The translations under genes and the position numbers were made by a program. A stretch of 64,000 nt of DNA from Gentiana macrophylla. Its lineage: Eukaryota; Streptophyta; Magnoliopsida; Gentianales; Gentianaceae. The notes beneath the pieces are model-generated. The model was given only the letters and a program-made list of their open reading frames with translations. It ran no database searches and had not been told where the DNA came from. Of this stretch, positions 1 through 10,409 are shown in pieces. How positions within the stretch are numbered: position 1 is the stretch's first letter; the number at the start of each line of letters is the position of its first letter. The stretch is taken from assembly GCA_026214975.1 (NCBI GenBank), contig JAOBSW010001213.1, positions 31,492 through 95,491 of the forward strand, given 5' to 3'.

Positions 1-845
1 GTGATCGGGAAACTCGGCCTCCTCTTTTGCCTTTGCCTTTGCCTTTGGATGATGAAGCAGAAGCAGAGGTGCGTTTTGAAGCCGGTTGTTTTACCCGACT
101 CCGACTCGAGTTTGTCTTTCTTCTTCTTCAATCCTCAAGCCTCCACAAAATCCTCAAAGTCAATCCATCTCCTCCACTTCATCATCAAGAATATTTTCAT
201 TTCTCGCATCTCAGGTCATCCACTCATCATTCTGTCATCAATGTTCCTCAACTTTATTGGATCCCTTTTCCGCATGCTTGCAAAGATTAATTTTGAGCAT
301 TTGGTTGTACTTCACGTACACCAAATCCGTAATCTATCGTGTCTAAGCTCGCTCCTTTTCTTTGAATGAAATGTGTCACATTTTTCAAAGTGAGTATGTA
401 AACTTTAATTGGTAAAAAATTACATGTTTACAACCATCTACTCACATGCTCAAAAATGCTCCAATTCCTTTCGCAACTTGATGCACTAGCAAAGTGAGGT
501 TTAGAATCGGATAGCAAACTTTTGCAAATTTGGTGCACCAACACCAAATGTAAGCCACCATTGCTTGAAAAAAATGCATTAGTCTTCTTGGCATTGGAGA
601 TTTGGAGTAAAGTTTTACTAAAAGATTTAAAGAAAAAAATGGTTACCGACCGGGTGTCATCCTATCCTCATCCTCGCCCTTATTCCTTGCTCGAATAGCC
701 ATTTGGGATCCAAAAAATGATTCTGCTAATTTATATGATGCCAATTCTCCCATGATCTTGTTTTGAAGTTCTTCGTTATCAATCAATCTATCAAAGCATT
801 TAAAGACCCCCTTCCATGACTTCGTGTCGCTTTCAATTTCGGATT
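1..845 (-). pseudogene. hAT transposase C-terminal (hATC dimerisation) remnants
   Basis: Too broken to form one open frame. Reading downwards from about 600, the minus strand gives WWLTFGVGAPNLQKFAIRF, then SSCERNWSIFEH, the signature CERNWS motif of the hATC domain. A probable intron follows (gtgagtag...ttcattcaaag). After it come HSKKRSELRHDRL and, one frame over, YVKYNQMLK, both usual in hATC. Towards position 1 the strand gives DPIKLRNIDD and a Lys/Gly-rich stretch, as expected for the low-complexity tail of these transposases. Confidence 0.7.
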
Positions 846-1495
846 ATGATAGTAAAAAAGGGGTTAAAATAATAACCCATGACATGTAATGGATGATGAA
901 GTTGATCATCCCACCTTCGATCAATAATGTCCAAAGCTTGTTGACATTTGTCCGGGTCATTGTTGAAGGACTTAAGAATTGCTTCTTTGGCTCTATCCAT
1001 TGCTTCATAAATATAACCCATAGAAGGCGTCTTTTCATTATCAGCAATGCGAAGAACCGTCACCAACGGGGCCATCAATTTTAAGATGTAGGTCACATTA
1101 TTCCAAAAAGAAATCTGAAACACGGTATCCCTTATCGCCTTGCCCCTACTATCTTTGGACCACATGTTTTTTGACCATTCTTCAGATACAAACATTTTCC
1201 TCAGATCCCGTCGCCGTCTTTGAAGGCTTTGTAAAGTAAGAAAGTTTGTAGCAAAACGGGTAATTCCATGTTTGGCCAACTCCCTGTCGTTGGTGAATGT
1301 TCTCATCAATGCCAAAACACTTGGATGACCATAAATAAAAGTAACTAGAGCACCCGCTCTAGTTATGGTCTTGTTTATAATTGGTATTTTACCAATATCT
1401 TCCAACATCAAATCTATGGAATGAGCAGCACACGGGGTCCAAAAGAGATTCTTTCTTTTATTTTGTAGCATCTTCCCTGATGAAAAACATTTCAA
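833..1495 (-). pseudogene. hAT transposase central segment
   Basis: A 220-residue frame contains TPCAAHSIDLMLEDIGK, the conserved CAAH motif of plant hAT transposases, followed by HGITRFATNFLTLQSL (the RFxT region) and SFWNNVTYILKLMAPLVTVLR. The frame ends at 833 through an indel. Two other frames just downstream continue the family signature: FYYHNPK, then ESDTKSWKGVFKCFDRLID and AESFFGSQMAIRAR down to about 660, where a GT donor-like site (ccggtcg/gtaacc) suggests an intron. Confidence 0.85.
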
Positions 1496-1576
1496 TTGTA
1501 AATGTCAGATGTTGTCATAAGTAAAGTAGACTAGTAAGTAAGTAAAGTAACTAAAGAAATTAAAAAAATATACCAG

Positions 1577-1878
1577 CTAAGACATAATTGCTGCCATTAT
1601 CCGTGACCACTTGCAGCACATTCTTTTCTCCAACACGCTCCACAAAATCATCAAGAAAATGAAAGAGCAAAGTCCACGACTTGCGGTGTTGGAAGCATCA
1701 AAGGACTCATGAACATCGACCACTTTGGCATTATTAACTATGATGTTGATCAATGTTCTACCCCTCCTATCAGACCATCCATCAGATAGAATTGAACAAC
1801 CATACTTTTCAGTTTCACTTACATTCTCTTTCAATAAATCCTTTGTATATTGAAGTTCATCGTTAAGGAAAGGTACCT
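1577..1878 (-). pseudogene. hAT transposase DUF659 segment
   Basis: After the indel near 1878 the minus strand reads VPFLNDELQYTKDLL, then ENVSETEKYGCSILSDGWSD. The GCSILSDGWSD string is the hallmark of plant DUF659 hAT transposases, in which the aspartate belongs to the RNase-H-like fold. The following NIIVNNAKVVDVHESFDAS is also typical. The frame decays near 1690 (SRGLCSFIFL is out of register). The gap 1496-1576 is AT-rich and contains the repeated string tagtaagtaagtaaagtaa, and may be an intron. Confidence 0.8.
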
Positions 1879-2523
1879 CGCTTCATGACATGATGGTGTC
1901 TTCAAATTAGGTCCATACTCACCAATGGATCGCACCATTTTCTTGAAAGCCTCCAAATTTAAAACATTAAAAGGGATCATACCATGATAAAGGAAGCGGC
2001 GTATATCGCGGCAAACTCTTTTTCTTGCTTCTTTGTCATAAGCATCTACTATGCTTGTTTGTCTTGCCGTCGCATGTGCTTTCTTTTTTTTAGTAACGTA
2101 AAAGGTCCATTGGACCTTTTTATTAGACTTTGCTTGGGTGGTTTTATGTCTACTACCACCAATACCACATTCTTGCACATCTACCGCATCTTCTTCATCA
2201 TCCGAATCATCAAAAAAGTTAGCCTTTCTTTTGAGGGCATATTGTTCTTCCAATGCTTTTTCCTTTTCATTCTTTCTTTCCACCATACTTTGCATTATCT
2301 CTTCTCGAACATCTGATGGACACTTGGTGCATTTTGTAACACCAACACCCACACCGCCAACTAGATGTTTCTTATGGCGAGAGATGCCTCCATTCGTAGT
2401 TTTATCACAAAACTTGCATGTAACCGAGTTTCTATCTTTAATATTTTTCAAATATGCATATTTCCAACCAATATCCTTTCTATTTGCTACGGATGAATCG
2501 GATGATTGCTCTTCCCAAACCAT
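1831..2523 (-). pseudogene. hAT transposase N-terminal part (BED zinc finger)
   Basis: A 230-residue open frame starts at ATG 2523. Residues 20-60 form a BED-type zinc finger: GWKYAYLKNIKDRNSVTCKFC supplies the CxxC pair and GGISRHKKHL the following H. A basic, acidic linker follows (FFDDSDDEEDAVD). From about residue 180 the start of DUF659 is visible (RFLYHGMIPFNVLNLEAFKKM). The frame runs off near position 1878, where a one-base indel separates it from the frame reading VPFLNDELQYTKDLL. BED fingers bind DNA and are typical of the N-terminus of plant hAT transposases. Confidence 0.85.
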
Positions 2524-2934
2524 ATCTTATCTACCAATGATACCAAGTACCAACATTGTGAAGAAAAAAGGAAGTGGTCAAATTGTTATTTATTAGTAAG
2601 TAAGTAAGTGAACTAAACTACCAAGTACCAAGTAAATGATTAACCATAAGGTCCATAACAATGATAACATTAACAATTTAACACTATAACTTTACATAAT
2701 TACATTCTATTTGGAGCCTTAAAACTTTTCATGGCAAATAAACAGCCACATACACAAATAAAACACATCAAATCCATAGACTACTAAGTACTAACAAACA
2801 AAGATCACTAGTTCACTACTTAAAGTTTTAGAAAATCAAACAAACAAAACAAAGATCACTACTTTGAGTTTTTGACAATGATTCAATTCATACAGTCATA
2901 CTTTCAGTAAAACAAATTATAAACATGCTTTTCA

Positions 2935-2974
2935 ACTCCATAATCACATAAATAATAAACTACTTAACACAATC

Positions 2975-3005
<31 letters not shown>

Positions 3006-3095
3006 TAAAAAAATAAAAAAAACCGGAAAAAGGTCTTTGAAAAACTCCATAATCACATAAATAATAAACTACTTAACACAATCATGTGTAAAAAC
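2935..3095. repeat. Direct duplication with poly-A tracts
   Basis: The string aactccataatcacataaata...atcatgtgtaaaa occurs at about 2935-2990 and again at about 3043-3095. Each copy is followed by a long A tract (about 2981-3020 and 3099-3134). The region 2600-3400 shows no open frame I can support. It probably contains the 5' non-coding part of the hAT element. Confidence 0.7.
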
Positions 3096-3137
<42 letters not shown>

Positions 3138-3420
3138 GAAAACGCATTTGCTTTGCTACACTGAAGCCGAACGCTGAAGGCTGCAGCAATAGACCGCTTG
3201 TAAGTATGAGAAGAAGGAGAAGAAGGAGAATAAGTAAGGTTTTTTTAATTATTAGGATTTTTTTTTTTTTTTACTCCATGCCCATGGAAGAAGTCAAGAA
3301 GGTCGCATTTTTTTCTTAATTTGGAAGAGCAGCGGGAAATGAGAGAGGAATGAAGAGAATAGAGATAGTTGACTAGGTTTTATGTTATTTTTACATGGTT
3401 TGACGTTTTTACCCTTCATT

Positions 3421-3575
3421 TTCTATGGCGCGCCACAAATCACGCCACGCCTTGCGCCTTGCACGCCATGGCGCCGCCATGAACACGCTCACATTTTCTG
3501 CGCCACGAGTATACCATGGCGTCCACGACCCGCCCTCACGCCATGGCGCGCGCGCTACGCCACGCCATGGCGCTT
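3421..3575. repeat. GC-rich cluster of CGCCATGGCG palindromes
   Basis: A GC-rich island of about 150 bp in AT-rich DNA carries several variants of the self-complementary decamer cgccatggcg and of acgccacgcc, in both orientations. Subterminal short repeats are a known feature of hAT elements, where transposase binds. The position upstream of the hAT transposase fits that idea, but I did not find the terminal inverted repeat. Open frames here on both strands are by-products of the repeated motif. Confidence 0.5.
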
Positions 3576-4323
3576 TTACAAGTATCAAGGCACGAATCGA
3601 GATATACACAAAGTATGTTCTTGGAAGTAAGCAACCCGACTCATTAGTGTTAGTCATCAATATACTCGAGCATCATATCTTCACAAAATCAGAGAGGATA
3701 TTAACTTGATGAGAACGTCTTTGTGTCTAACAGAACCATAGAACAAATGCAAGTTATTGATCCAAGATAACAAAGACACAACCGATATGCAAGATACTTG
3801 ACACACAAAAGAGAGCAATACAAAGAACACTTGAAGCAGAGTGAATGACTTAACCAAGCAAAAAGACCTGAAGCAAACTAAAGCTAACAACCTGAATTAG
3901 AGACTTATGCAAAAACCAGACTACACCTAAAACATACTGGCTCTTTTGATTAGCAATTGTTAGAGGCTTTCGATGCTTACGATTTTCCCCATCACCATAT
4001 ACCTTCATTGCCAATCAACAACTTAAAAAAAGGTTAACTTTCTGTATTTGTATCTTTGGCATACACCAATTAAGAAATAGAACGTAACATAGCATTCGTC
4101 ACATGCATACATCAAAATGCAGTCCTGTCAATCAGTAGCAGTGTACACCTTAAAAGAGGATACATAAAGTTGAGTTCCTGCGGAAAATGTTCACAAAAGA
4201 TTCCACCAACAAAAAAACAGCAAAAACTTGATTTATCAAAATATTTTCCATCTATAATGTACCTCTTTTTACAGTATATTATTCAGCCTCTATAGTAATC
4301 CGCAAAGGACATAAATGCTAGAA

Positions 4324-4470
4324 TCATCTCATATTGAACTTTACTCCAAGTGCTGGTGTTAAACCACCAAAACCAGCAAATATGTCCAACGTCGCAAGTC
4401 GATTTGTAAGGGATGTTTCCTTCACCTTGGCGTCATCAAGATTATCTTCTCCGTCTATAAACTTAACCAT
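4324..4470 (-). pseudogene. Fragment resembling motif I of MET1/DNMT1-type cytosine-5 DNA methyltransferase
   Basis: A 48-codon minus-strand frame encodes a charged stretch ([16 protein letters not shown]) and then [20 protein letters not shown]. In MET1/DNMT1 enzymes the SAM-binding motif I reads close to [17 protein letters not shown], so the match covers motif I with Cys replaced by Phe. The next residues diverge and a stop follows at 4324. Upstream on the same strand, near 4480-4540, lies another possible exon (PKIKIQKAGKLHDGPASRKK). No catalytic PCQ motif was found. This may be a captured fragment or a chance match to a short motif. Confidence 0.4.
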
Positions 4471-4699
4471 TTCTTCCTAGAAGCAGGGCCATCGTGCAAC
4501 TTCCCAGCTTTCTGTATTTTTATCTTTGGGGCAAGAACATAAACTGTTGTAATTTTAAGGGGAAAAAGAGCCGGTTTAATCAATAAAAATAAAAGCCAGT
4601 TCAGATCATTTATTCCCCTAATCAGAAAACCAAAAGCGTTGAAAAGAATACTATGAGAAGCAGATCAACAAGAGCTATTCATCAGGGCTCTCATGTCTT

Positions 4700-5750
4700 T
4701 TGAAATACTAAAGTTTTGCTAACAACTCTCGGGCAATGAGCTGAATGTCTGTAGCAGATATCTTCCCCTGTATATTCAGAATACTAGGAATGAATACATC
4801 TATTAATTTATTTTGTTTATCATATGATATCCACATAACACATTTTAAACTAAGGAACCAGGAACTAATCATATAAGTTAAAATCAGTAGTGAAACATCA
4901 TTCATAGCTAGACTTCAAACAGATATCTAAGTTCTCTGAAGAAAAGCAAACATTTACATCAAATCACCAGAGATTAAGGCAGCATGATTGATATACGATA
5001 GCTAAGAGAGTTTGCAAAGCATCTCAAATTTAGTTCCTCAACAAGGCAAATCCAAACACAATGAAGCAAAAAAAAGTTAAGTTAATGAACAAGAGGCTAT
5101 TCATATTACGGAATAAAAGCAAGGTGAACATGTAATGGGGTGATTTAACTACTTCCATCCAAATATTGCTTTTACATGCGTAACTTGTGATTCGATTACC
5201 TATTCATATTACGGAATACTCTTCACGAGATAAGAGACTGAAAACAACAAATAAAATTAAAAAAATACATCCATTCTCAGTACTCCAAACACGAGCTAAC
5301 ATTACCAACAAAAATAATTGAAGAGGATGAGAAAACAATGCCTTTCAAGTAACCATTCCTCCCAGTATTCTAGCAAAATAGAAGTCCAAAAATACACCTG
5401 AAAAAACATAGAAACAGAATTCACTCAATAATTTAATTATATTCTTTGCAATTACTTTACGACAAGATAATACAACAACACACAGACGAGAAAAAGAAAA
5501 AGAAAGAGGAGTACTCTGGTGTAAGCCTATCCGTTTATTCCGATCTAAAAGGTCACTTCGATTCTGGTGTTGGAAGAATTCCCGCCTTGAACTGAAGAGT
5601 CGAAACAGAGCAATTAATATAGCACAAAGAAAGAACTCCATTTCTGGAATTATCAACCGAAGACTGAGTTCTAGATGCATCAAGTACAGAATTGATGAGT
5701 GATTTGGCGCGGAGAGTAACAGAGGCTTCCGTCCACCCGGTATCCACCAT
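4700..5750 (-). other. Possible multi-exon host gene, unrecognised, minus strand
   Basis: An ATG at 5750 opens a 65-codon frame (MVDTGWTEASVTLRAKSLIN...), just upstream of which lies non-repetitive DNA. A pyrimidine-rich tract and acceptor-like site (ttttttcag) precede a possible exon near 5400. Near 4770 another acceptor-like site (atacag) precedes the short frame GKISATDIQLIARELLAKL ending at 4708. Codon content and absence of transposon motifs suggest decayed or real host exons, but I recognise no family and splice phases were not tested. Low confidence. Confidence 0.25.
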
Positions 5751-5959
5751 CGCTCTCTAGAGCTCGTACTTCCTATGGCAATCGAATGGGAAGAGGAATG
5801 CTTGGAATCAGGCAACGAATCTATGGAATCTATAGAATTATTGAGGAAGGTACAACAGGTGCTTGAGGTAGAATTTCAGAGGTTTGGTCGAGTTTTTCCT
5901 GAGAGCTTTCGAGAAATAAGAATGACGAGGGATCCAAACAGTGAAAGAGTTTTGACCTA

Positions 5960-6350
5960 GTATATAGTTATAAAGCGGGATACTGGGATGTGATCGAGCC
6001 GAACCAATACATTTTGGGCCTTGAATTCGATTCCACTATAAAATCCTTGGCTTGAAATTCGAAAGAGTCATAAAAATGTAAGATTGAACTCGACTCATCT
6101 AGTATTTGATATTATTTGGCTCGGTTCGGCTCATAAGCTCAATTACTTCTCAATAATTTATGTAATTTGTCTAATACTCAACTCGACTCATCTAATATTT
6201 GACTCGAACTAAAGATTTATATAAATTAATATTTAATGATCTTCCCCTAAAATATATATTTGACGATCTTGACTTAAAAAAACATTTAATAATCTTTATA
6301 CAAATATAATTAATTATATAATCATTTATTATTTATGAGCTTTCATGATA
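5960..6350. other. AT-rich intergenic DNA, no gene seen
   Basis: The segment contains repeated short strings such as actcgactcatctaatatttga (near 6090 and 6180) but no supportable coding sequence. Confidence 0.5.
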
Positions 6351-6354
6351 AAAT

Positions 6355-6608
6355 ATGGTTGTCACATAAGTTTTTATGGATACCGTGATAAAGATGTTGT
6401 CATTAAAACCTCATGCCAAATGATATACACGTGAAAGCATGGCTTTAGTGACAACTCACCAAACCTTACGTGACAATGTCTTTTTTTTGTCACTAGAATA
6501 CAATTTTCTGTGACAAACAAACTTATTCTCACTAGAAGCTACTATTTGGAGACAACTCTACTCTTTGTCACCAAAGGTTTGTCACGAAAGATTCTTTTTT
6601 TTGTAGTG
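6355..6608 (+). mobile_element. CACTA-like element terminus (right end)
   Basis: The segment ends in gattcttttttttgtagtg (6590-6608), whose reverse complement, cactacaaaaaaaagaatc, is the typical start of plant CACTA elements. Several copies of gtgacaa/ttgtcac in both orientations lie just inside (6360-6590), as expected for CACTA subterminal repeats. I found no matching left end, so this is probably a relic. Confidence 0.5.
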
Positions 6609-6916
6609 CGGGTCGATGTCGCATCCCGTGGAGATTCAACGTCATCCAATTATAACCAACCGAACTCAAGGTCAAGAACAAACAAGGGGTCTTTGACCAA
6701 ATTCATTGAAGGATGTATAAAGAAAGGCTATAATTGAATTTAACAATCAATCAATAATTCACAAGACATTGACCAAACTAGTTGTAATTAATTTCCCTTA
6801 ATCCATATATAGTAAAATTTGACTTGTCAAATATCAAACATACACTAATTCATCGTAGCTACAAGTGCATTTCCTAAAGTGGTTACTACATGTTTTGCGA
6901 GACACTAGAACCTATG

Positions 6917-7070
6917 CTCAATCAAGTGTCTTCTGTCGACGGGCTAAATTACTTTCTAACTGAACATGTTCAATTAAGTGTCTTCCGTGGATGGGCTAAA
7001 ACTTGTTAACTAAACATTCTCAATTAAGTGTCTTCCGTGGATCGGCTAAAACTTGTTAACTAAATATGCT
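6917..7070 (+). repeat. Three tandem copies of a 50-52 bp unit
   Basis: Units starting tcaattaagtgtcttccgtgg and ending acttgttaactaaa begin at about 6917, 6969 and 7019. The last two are almost identical and the first is more diverged. The flanks 6610-6900 and 7071-7440 are AT-rich with no gene I can support. Confidence 0.8.
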
Positions 7071-7810
7071 TGAAGAACCAAAAATTCCGGGATTAACCGC
7101 AAACATCACCCTAAGACGATCTATTTATCTATTTCCTACTTAATTCTTCAACCAGTGTTCCTTCAAATTAAGTTACGATAACATGCGATAAAGTGATCAG
7201 GTTTATACACAAATTTTAGGTTGGACTAGGTGCAAATCCTAATTGGTGTACCCTATCCAATAAGATTTTTTTTTAAAATTTAAAATTAGGACCCTACTTC
7301 TAGGGGAGAAAAAACTACCAATGATTTTCTTTCAAAGTGATGACATAATGGTCAAATACTTGCAACTAGATCACTACCTGGTGAGAACCATAGTTTAATT
7401 CTCATTCCGTGCTAAATAAAATATCGCCTCCCCACACAAAAAAAGGGATTTGAGAGTCTCCAAAGATGTTGTATGTTCGATTTTCTTTTGTGTGTCGTGT
7501 TAAAAGAGCTCTCTGTTAAGCCTTTACGTTACGTCTGGGGAAGAGTTAGACTCAGCACGCACGTATGATACTAGCGAATCTCCGGATTAGTCCTATCAGT
7601 TAGTGAAGTCTAAATTTACTAAGGATGAATAGATAATAGACATGCATATATATGGATGGTTGAAATAGAATGACAGAAATTTAAGGCGGACCAGAAAACT
7701 TGAAATTTTTTCTGAGACAGCCACATAACATGGTGAAAGTTGAACCATCCTTTATTGTTCATATTAGTTTCATTTTGTAATCATTTTAAATATTTATAAT
7801 TTCTTTTTAG

Positions 7811-8895
7811 CGCGGGCAAAACATCCACCGGGGAGCAACCGATCATGAAGGAGAAAGAAATAACAACGAACGCGCTAAAGGATCAGCTAGATGCCCTGCA
7901 GAAAACGGTTGCACAGCAAGAATTGTTGTTGGAGGAACAGAATAAAAGTTTAAACAAGCTAAACACTTGGATTTTTATAATCTCACGAGTGTAGGTCTAG
8001 TTATATCTGTTTGTATATATGTGATTGGTTTTAAATTTTGGAAATGTTAGTTCCACGAAAAGATTTTCTAAACAGTACTACGTACAGTGACACAACGACG
8101 TATGTAAAAATATGTTGTGTCGCTTTGTTTTGGTAATTTATCGTGGAACCAACACTATTATATATGTATATATATATCTTCTAATCTAACCGTTTATGTG
8201 TTTGCAGCGTCTATTGGTGGTTGGTACTTATAGGAATCGGTATGTTATCCATTGATCCTAAGGGGATAATTACATAAATTTTGTTGAAAGAATAATCTGC
8301 ATTTTGATAAATTTCGATGAGTCGTTGTGCAACCGTTAGCTTAGTTATCGTGCAAGTGTATTTCCGTCTACTTATGTATTTTGGCTGATACGATTTGTGA
8401 TATCCCACAATGGAACGTGGGAAAAACATTACCTCCTTATAAGTTTGAGACATAAATGTCTTGTCAACTTAGATTAGGTCTTTAAGACCAAGCAAGGACG
8501 ACGGTTTAAACAGTTGACCGGATCTTTTATGGCTCACTTAGCGCTACCAGACTTTAGGGATTTGGGGGCATTACACGATCATGTAATAATTAGGGCAATT
8601 TCCAGATGTAATTATAGAATCGTAGGAGATCCTTTTCACCTGGTGCATGTACATATGAAATCTCCCTAATTATTACACCATTAACTCCTCTTGTATATAC
8701 TAATCATTTCTTGAGAGAATAGGTAAATTTCAATTACACATTAAATGTGAATGAAAAACACTACAATACAGGTGGTCTGAATGGTTTTGTCAGTATCATT
8801 ACATTTTATTCATAGATTATTTCCGTGTTTTCTTAATTAGTTTATGATTACTTATTACAGGTGGTCTATGGAGACGGGGGGAAGAAAAATGTTAA
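7811..8895 (+). pseudogene. SGKK-family gene copy 0, 5'-truncated (exons 3-5 only)
   Basis: Exon 3 is 7811-7990 (acceptor tttttag, donor gt at 7991), exon 4 is 8208-8239 and exon 5 starts at 8861 and stops at 8893-8895. Joined, they stay in one frame. A Lys/Glu-rich coiled coil (EITTNALKDQLDALQKT, QELLLEEQNKSL) leads into a hydrophobic stretch spanning exons 3-4 (TWIFIISR, VYWWLVLIGIG) and a short charged tail (LWRRGEEKC). The likely product is a small membrane-anchored coiled-coil protein. Exons 1 and 2 are absent, but sequence upstream near 7450-7500 resembles intron 2 of the other copies. This copy shows the intact reading of exon 3, against which the lesions in copies 1 and 2 can be seen. 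The family is not recognised. Confidence 0.6.
8045..8153. repeat. Inverted repeat in intron 3 (possible old MITE)
   Basis: The segment starts tgttagttccacga and ends tcgtggaaccaaca, giving a nearly perfect 14-bp terminal inverted repeat. An inner inverted pair, gacacaac and gttgtgtc, lies around the centre. A related sequence sits at the same place in intron 3 of copies 1 and 2, so it predates the gene duplications. Confidence 0.65.
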
Positions 8896-8904
8896 AACAT
8901 GTTA

Positions 8905-9215
8905 GAGTGTTCCTCTTGGAAATAGTGTTTATGTGTTTAACAGCTTAATTAGCCACATAATTGTGATCAAATAAAGTATTCTTTGTTGGAATAGTTTTCA
9001 TGTGTAGCCACATAATTGTGCATGTGATCAAACAGAGTGTTCTTTTTTGGATTAGTATTGTTATGTGTTAAAAAGTTTAGTCACATAATTGTGATCAAAC
9101 AGTGTTCTTTTTTGAAATATCAGTGTTTATGTGTTTTAATAGTTTAGCCACATAATTAGGCATATGTTTTTGAAATATCAGTGTTTATGTGTTTTAATAG
9201 TTATCTTTCAACACC
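8905..9215 (+). repeat. Degenerate tandem repeats derived from SGKK 3' end
   Basis: At least four imperfect units combine gccacataattgtgatcaaa, a gtgttcttttttggaatag-like string and tgtttatgtgttttaatag. They match the last exon and 3' flank of copy 2 (gtgatcaaataaatc...caatagtgtttttgttcttaacaa). A further diverged unit lies at 10335-10410. No coding capacity is apparent. Confidence 0.65.
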
Positions 9216-9299
9216 CATATTCAACACCCATAACCATGGATCTACAGGTAATATAAAAAAAACGATAGTTGAGGATAAAATCGTTATGAGCATTGTAAA

Positions 9300-9480
9300 C
9301 ATGGACGGACCCAAAGGGAAGACTTGGGTGGGTGCAGCCCACCCGGATTTCATTTTCGGTACACCAAAAACCTTATATAACTCAATCCAAGACAGCTAGT
9401 TTTCTTAATCCAACCCACCTGACCATACAAATATATAGTCTATTAGCACACCCGATCTCCAATTCCTGGTTCCGTCCTTG
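9300..9480. mobile_element. hAT-type MITE, 181 bp
   Basis: The element starts catggacggacccaaaggg and ends attcctggttccgtccttg, so the ends are inverted repeats of the form CAnGGACGGAnCCA. It is flanked by a perfect 8-bp duplication, attgtaaa (9292-9299 and 9481-9488), the length made by hAT transposases. It is too short to encode a protein. Related MITEs are at 43498-50098 (split) and 53341-53596. Confidence 0.8.
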
Positions 9481-9489
9481 ATTGTAAAA

Positions 9490-10020
9490 CTAAGTATGTA
9501 CACTTACAATTTAAAAACGAATTTACGCCAATCATGTTAGTCTCTAATCATTTTGAACTAATAATCTCAACAAACAACACAAATATCTTTGGCAAAAAAT
9601 CGAAAAAAATAAAAGAAAATTCAACTATCATCAACATTCGCAGACTTTTTTCTATTACATTATATAATAAAATATATATATAAAACATGCACCACAATAA
9701 CAATAATTGTATTATATAAACATTCAAAAATAAATAACAAATAATATAGTAAAATAAAATGACATACTCATTTTTTCAACAAGCTAAAGTTCGTCGATCC
9801 GTTGATACCTTTCTCCTTCCCAAACTATCCAATTTGATGATATTAAATTTGATTTGATGATGTATATGTGAAGAAGGTGTGAAAATGGTAAAGAAAGTGT
9901 GGTGAAGAAGGTGAAGATCGGATGAAAGTAGCATTGTAAACTAGTTACATTAATTGGTTATTGGTAAATGTTCTAATTACATTCACCTATACTACATAAA
10001 ATCAAGTATGTAATACATCC
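9490..10020. other. AT-rich intergenic DNA, no gene seen
   Basis: This is low-complexity AT-rich sequence with ta-rich runs near 9660-9700 and purine-rich gaag repeats near 9870-9920. No coding or element signature is supported. Confidence 0.5.
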
Positions 10021-10033
10021 ATGAAACACAATT

Positions 10034-10256
10034 CCCGGGCGTATACACCCGGGATTTACCAAACTCGACCCATACATAATAAAAATTGCTCACCCGGTGT
10101 GTATACACCCGGGAAAAGGCTTTTCTGGGGTGTATACACCCGGGTAATGAAGCTCGCCCCGTACATATCGATTTTAAACCTTACACACGTGAAAAGTGAA
10201 AATCCCTCACATAATACACCCTTGAAACATCTATCCTGTACGTATACGTGAGGATA
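10034..10256. repeat. Cluster of GTATAC-centred palindromes with CCCGGG arms
   Basis: Three near-perfect palindromes of about 20 bp, of the form cccggg-y-gtatac-acccggg, lie at 10034-10053, 10093-10113 and 10125-10144. A diverged fourth, atcctgtacgtatacgtgaggat, is near 10233-10255. The cluster is GC-rich within AT-rich DNA. The short open frames across it are by-products. Function unknown. Confidence 0.75.
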
Positions 10257-10409
10257 ACCTCTTTTCGAACCAGTACGTAAAGTTAAACCTCGAAAAAAAA
10301 AGCAACTTGTAATAGGACCTGGAAAAAAAAATTCCCACATAATTATAATCAAATAGAGTGTTCTATTCTCAGAATAGTGTTTATGTTCTTAACAGTATTG
10401 CCACATAAT

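Larger units (their letters stand above)
1..2523 (-). mobile_element. hAT-superfamily DNA transposon, decayed, continuing off the left edge
   Basis: On the minus strand the classical hAT transposase domain order can be followed: N-terminal BED zinc finger, DUF659 region, central RNase-H-like part and C-terminal hATC dimerisation region. Each is in a separate reading frame because of small indels and probable introns, so the element cannot make a transposase as read. The C-terminal coding part continues towards position 1, and the terminal inverted repeat on that side lies outside the window. On the other side the coding part begins at 2523, and the non-coding 5' part probably runs to about 3600. 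The family assignment is from motifs read by eye. Confidence 0.85.

Noticed and set aside
3382..3709. Three overlapping open frames
   Set aside because: They read through a repeated GC palindrome motif on both strands, with no family features.
5345..5815. 156-codon minus-strand open frame
   Set aside because: It runs across probable exon-intron borders and uses a different frame from the better ATG at 5750.
6917..7070. CRISPR-like array
   Set aside because: Units are direct tandem copies with no spacers, in a plant genome.
9181..9399. 72-codon open frame
   Set aside because: Its C-terminal half is the MITE at 9300-9480, and the start lies in a tandem repeat.
10021..10352. Open frames on both strands
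   Set aside because: They cover the palindrome cluster and are symmetrical by-products of it.
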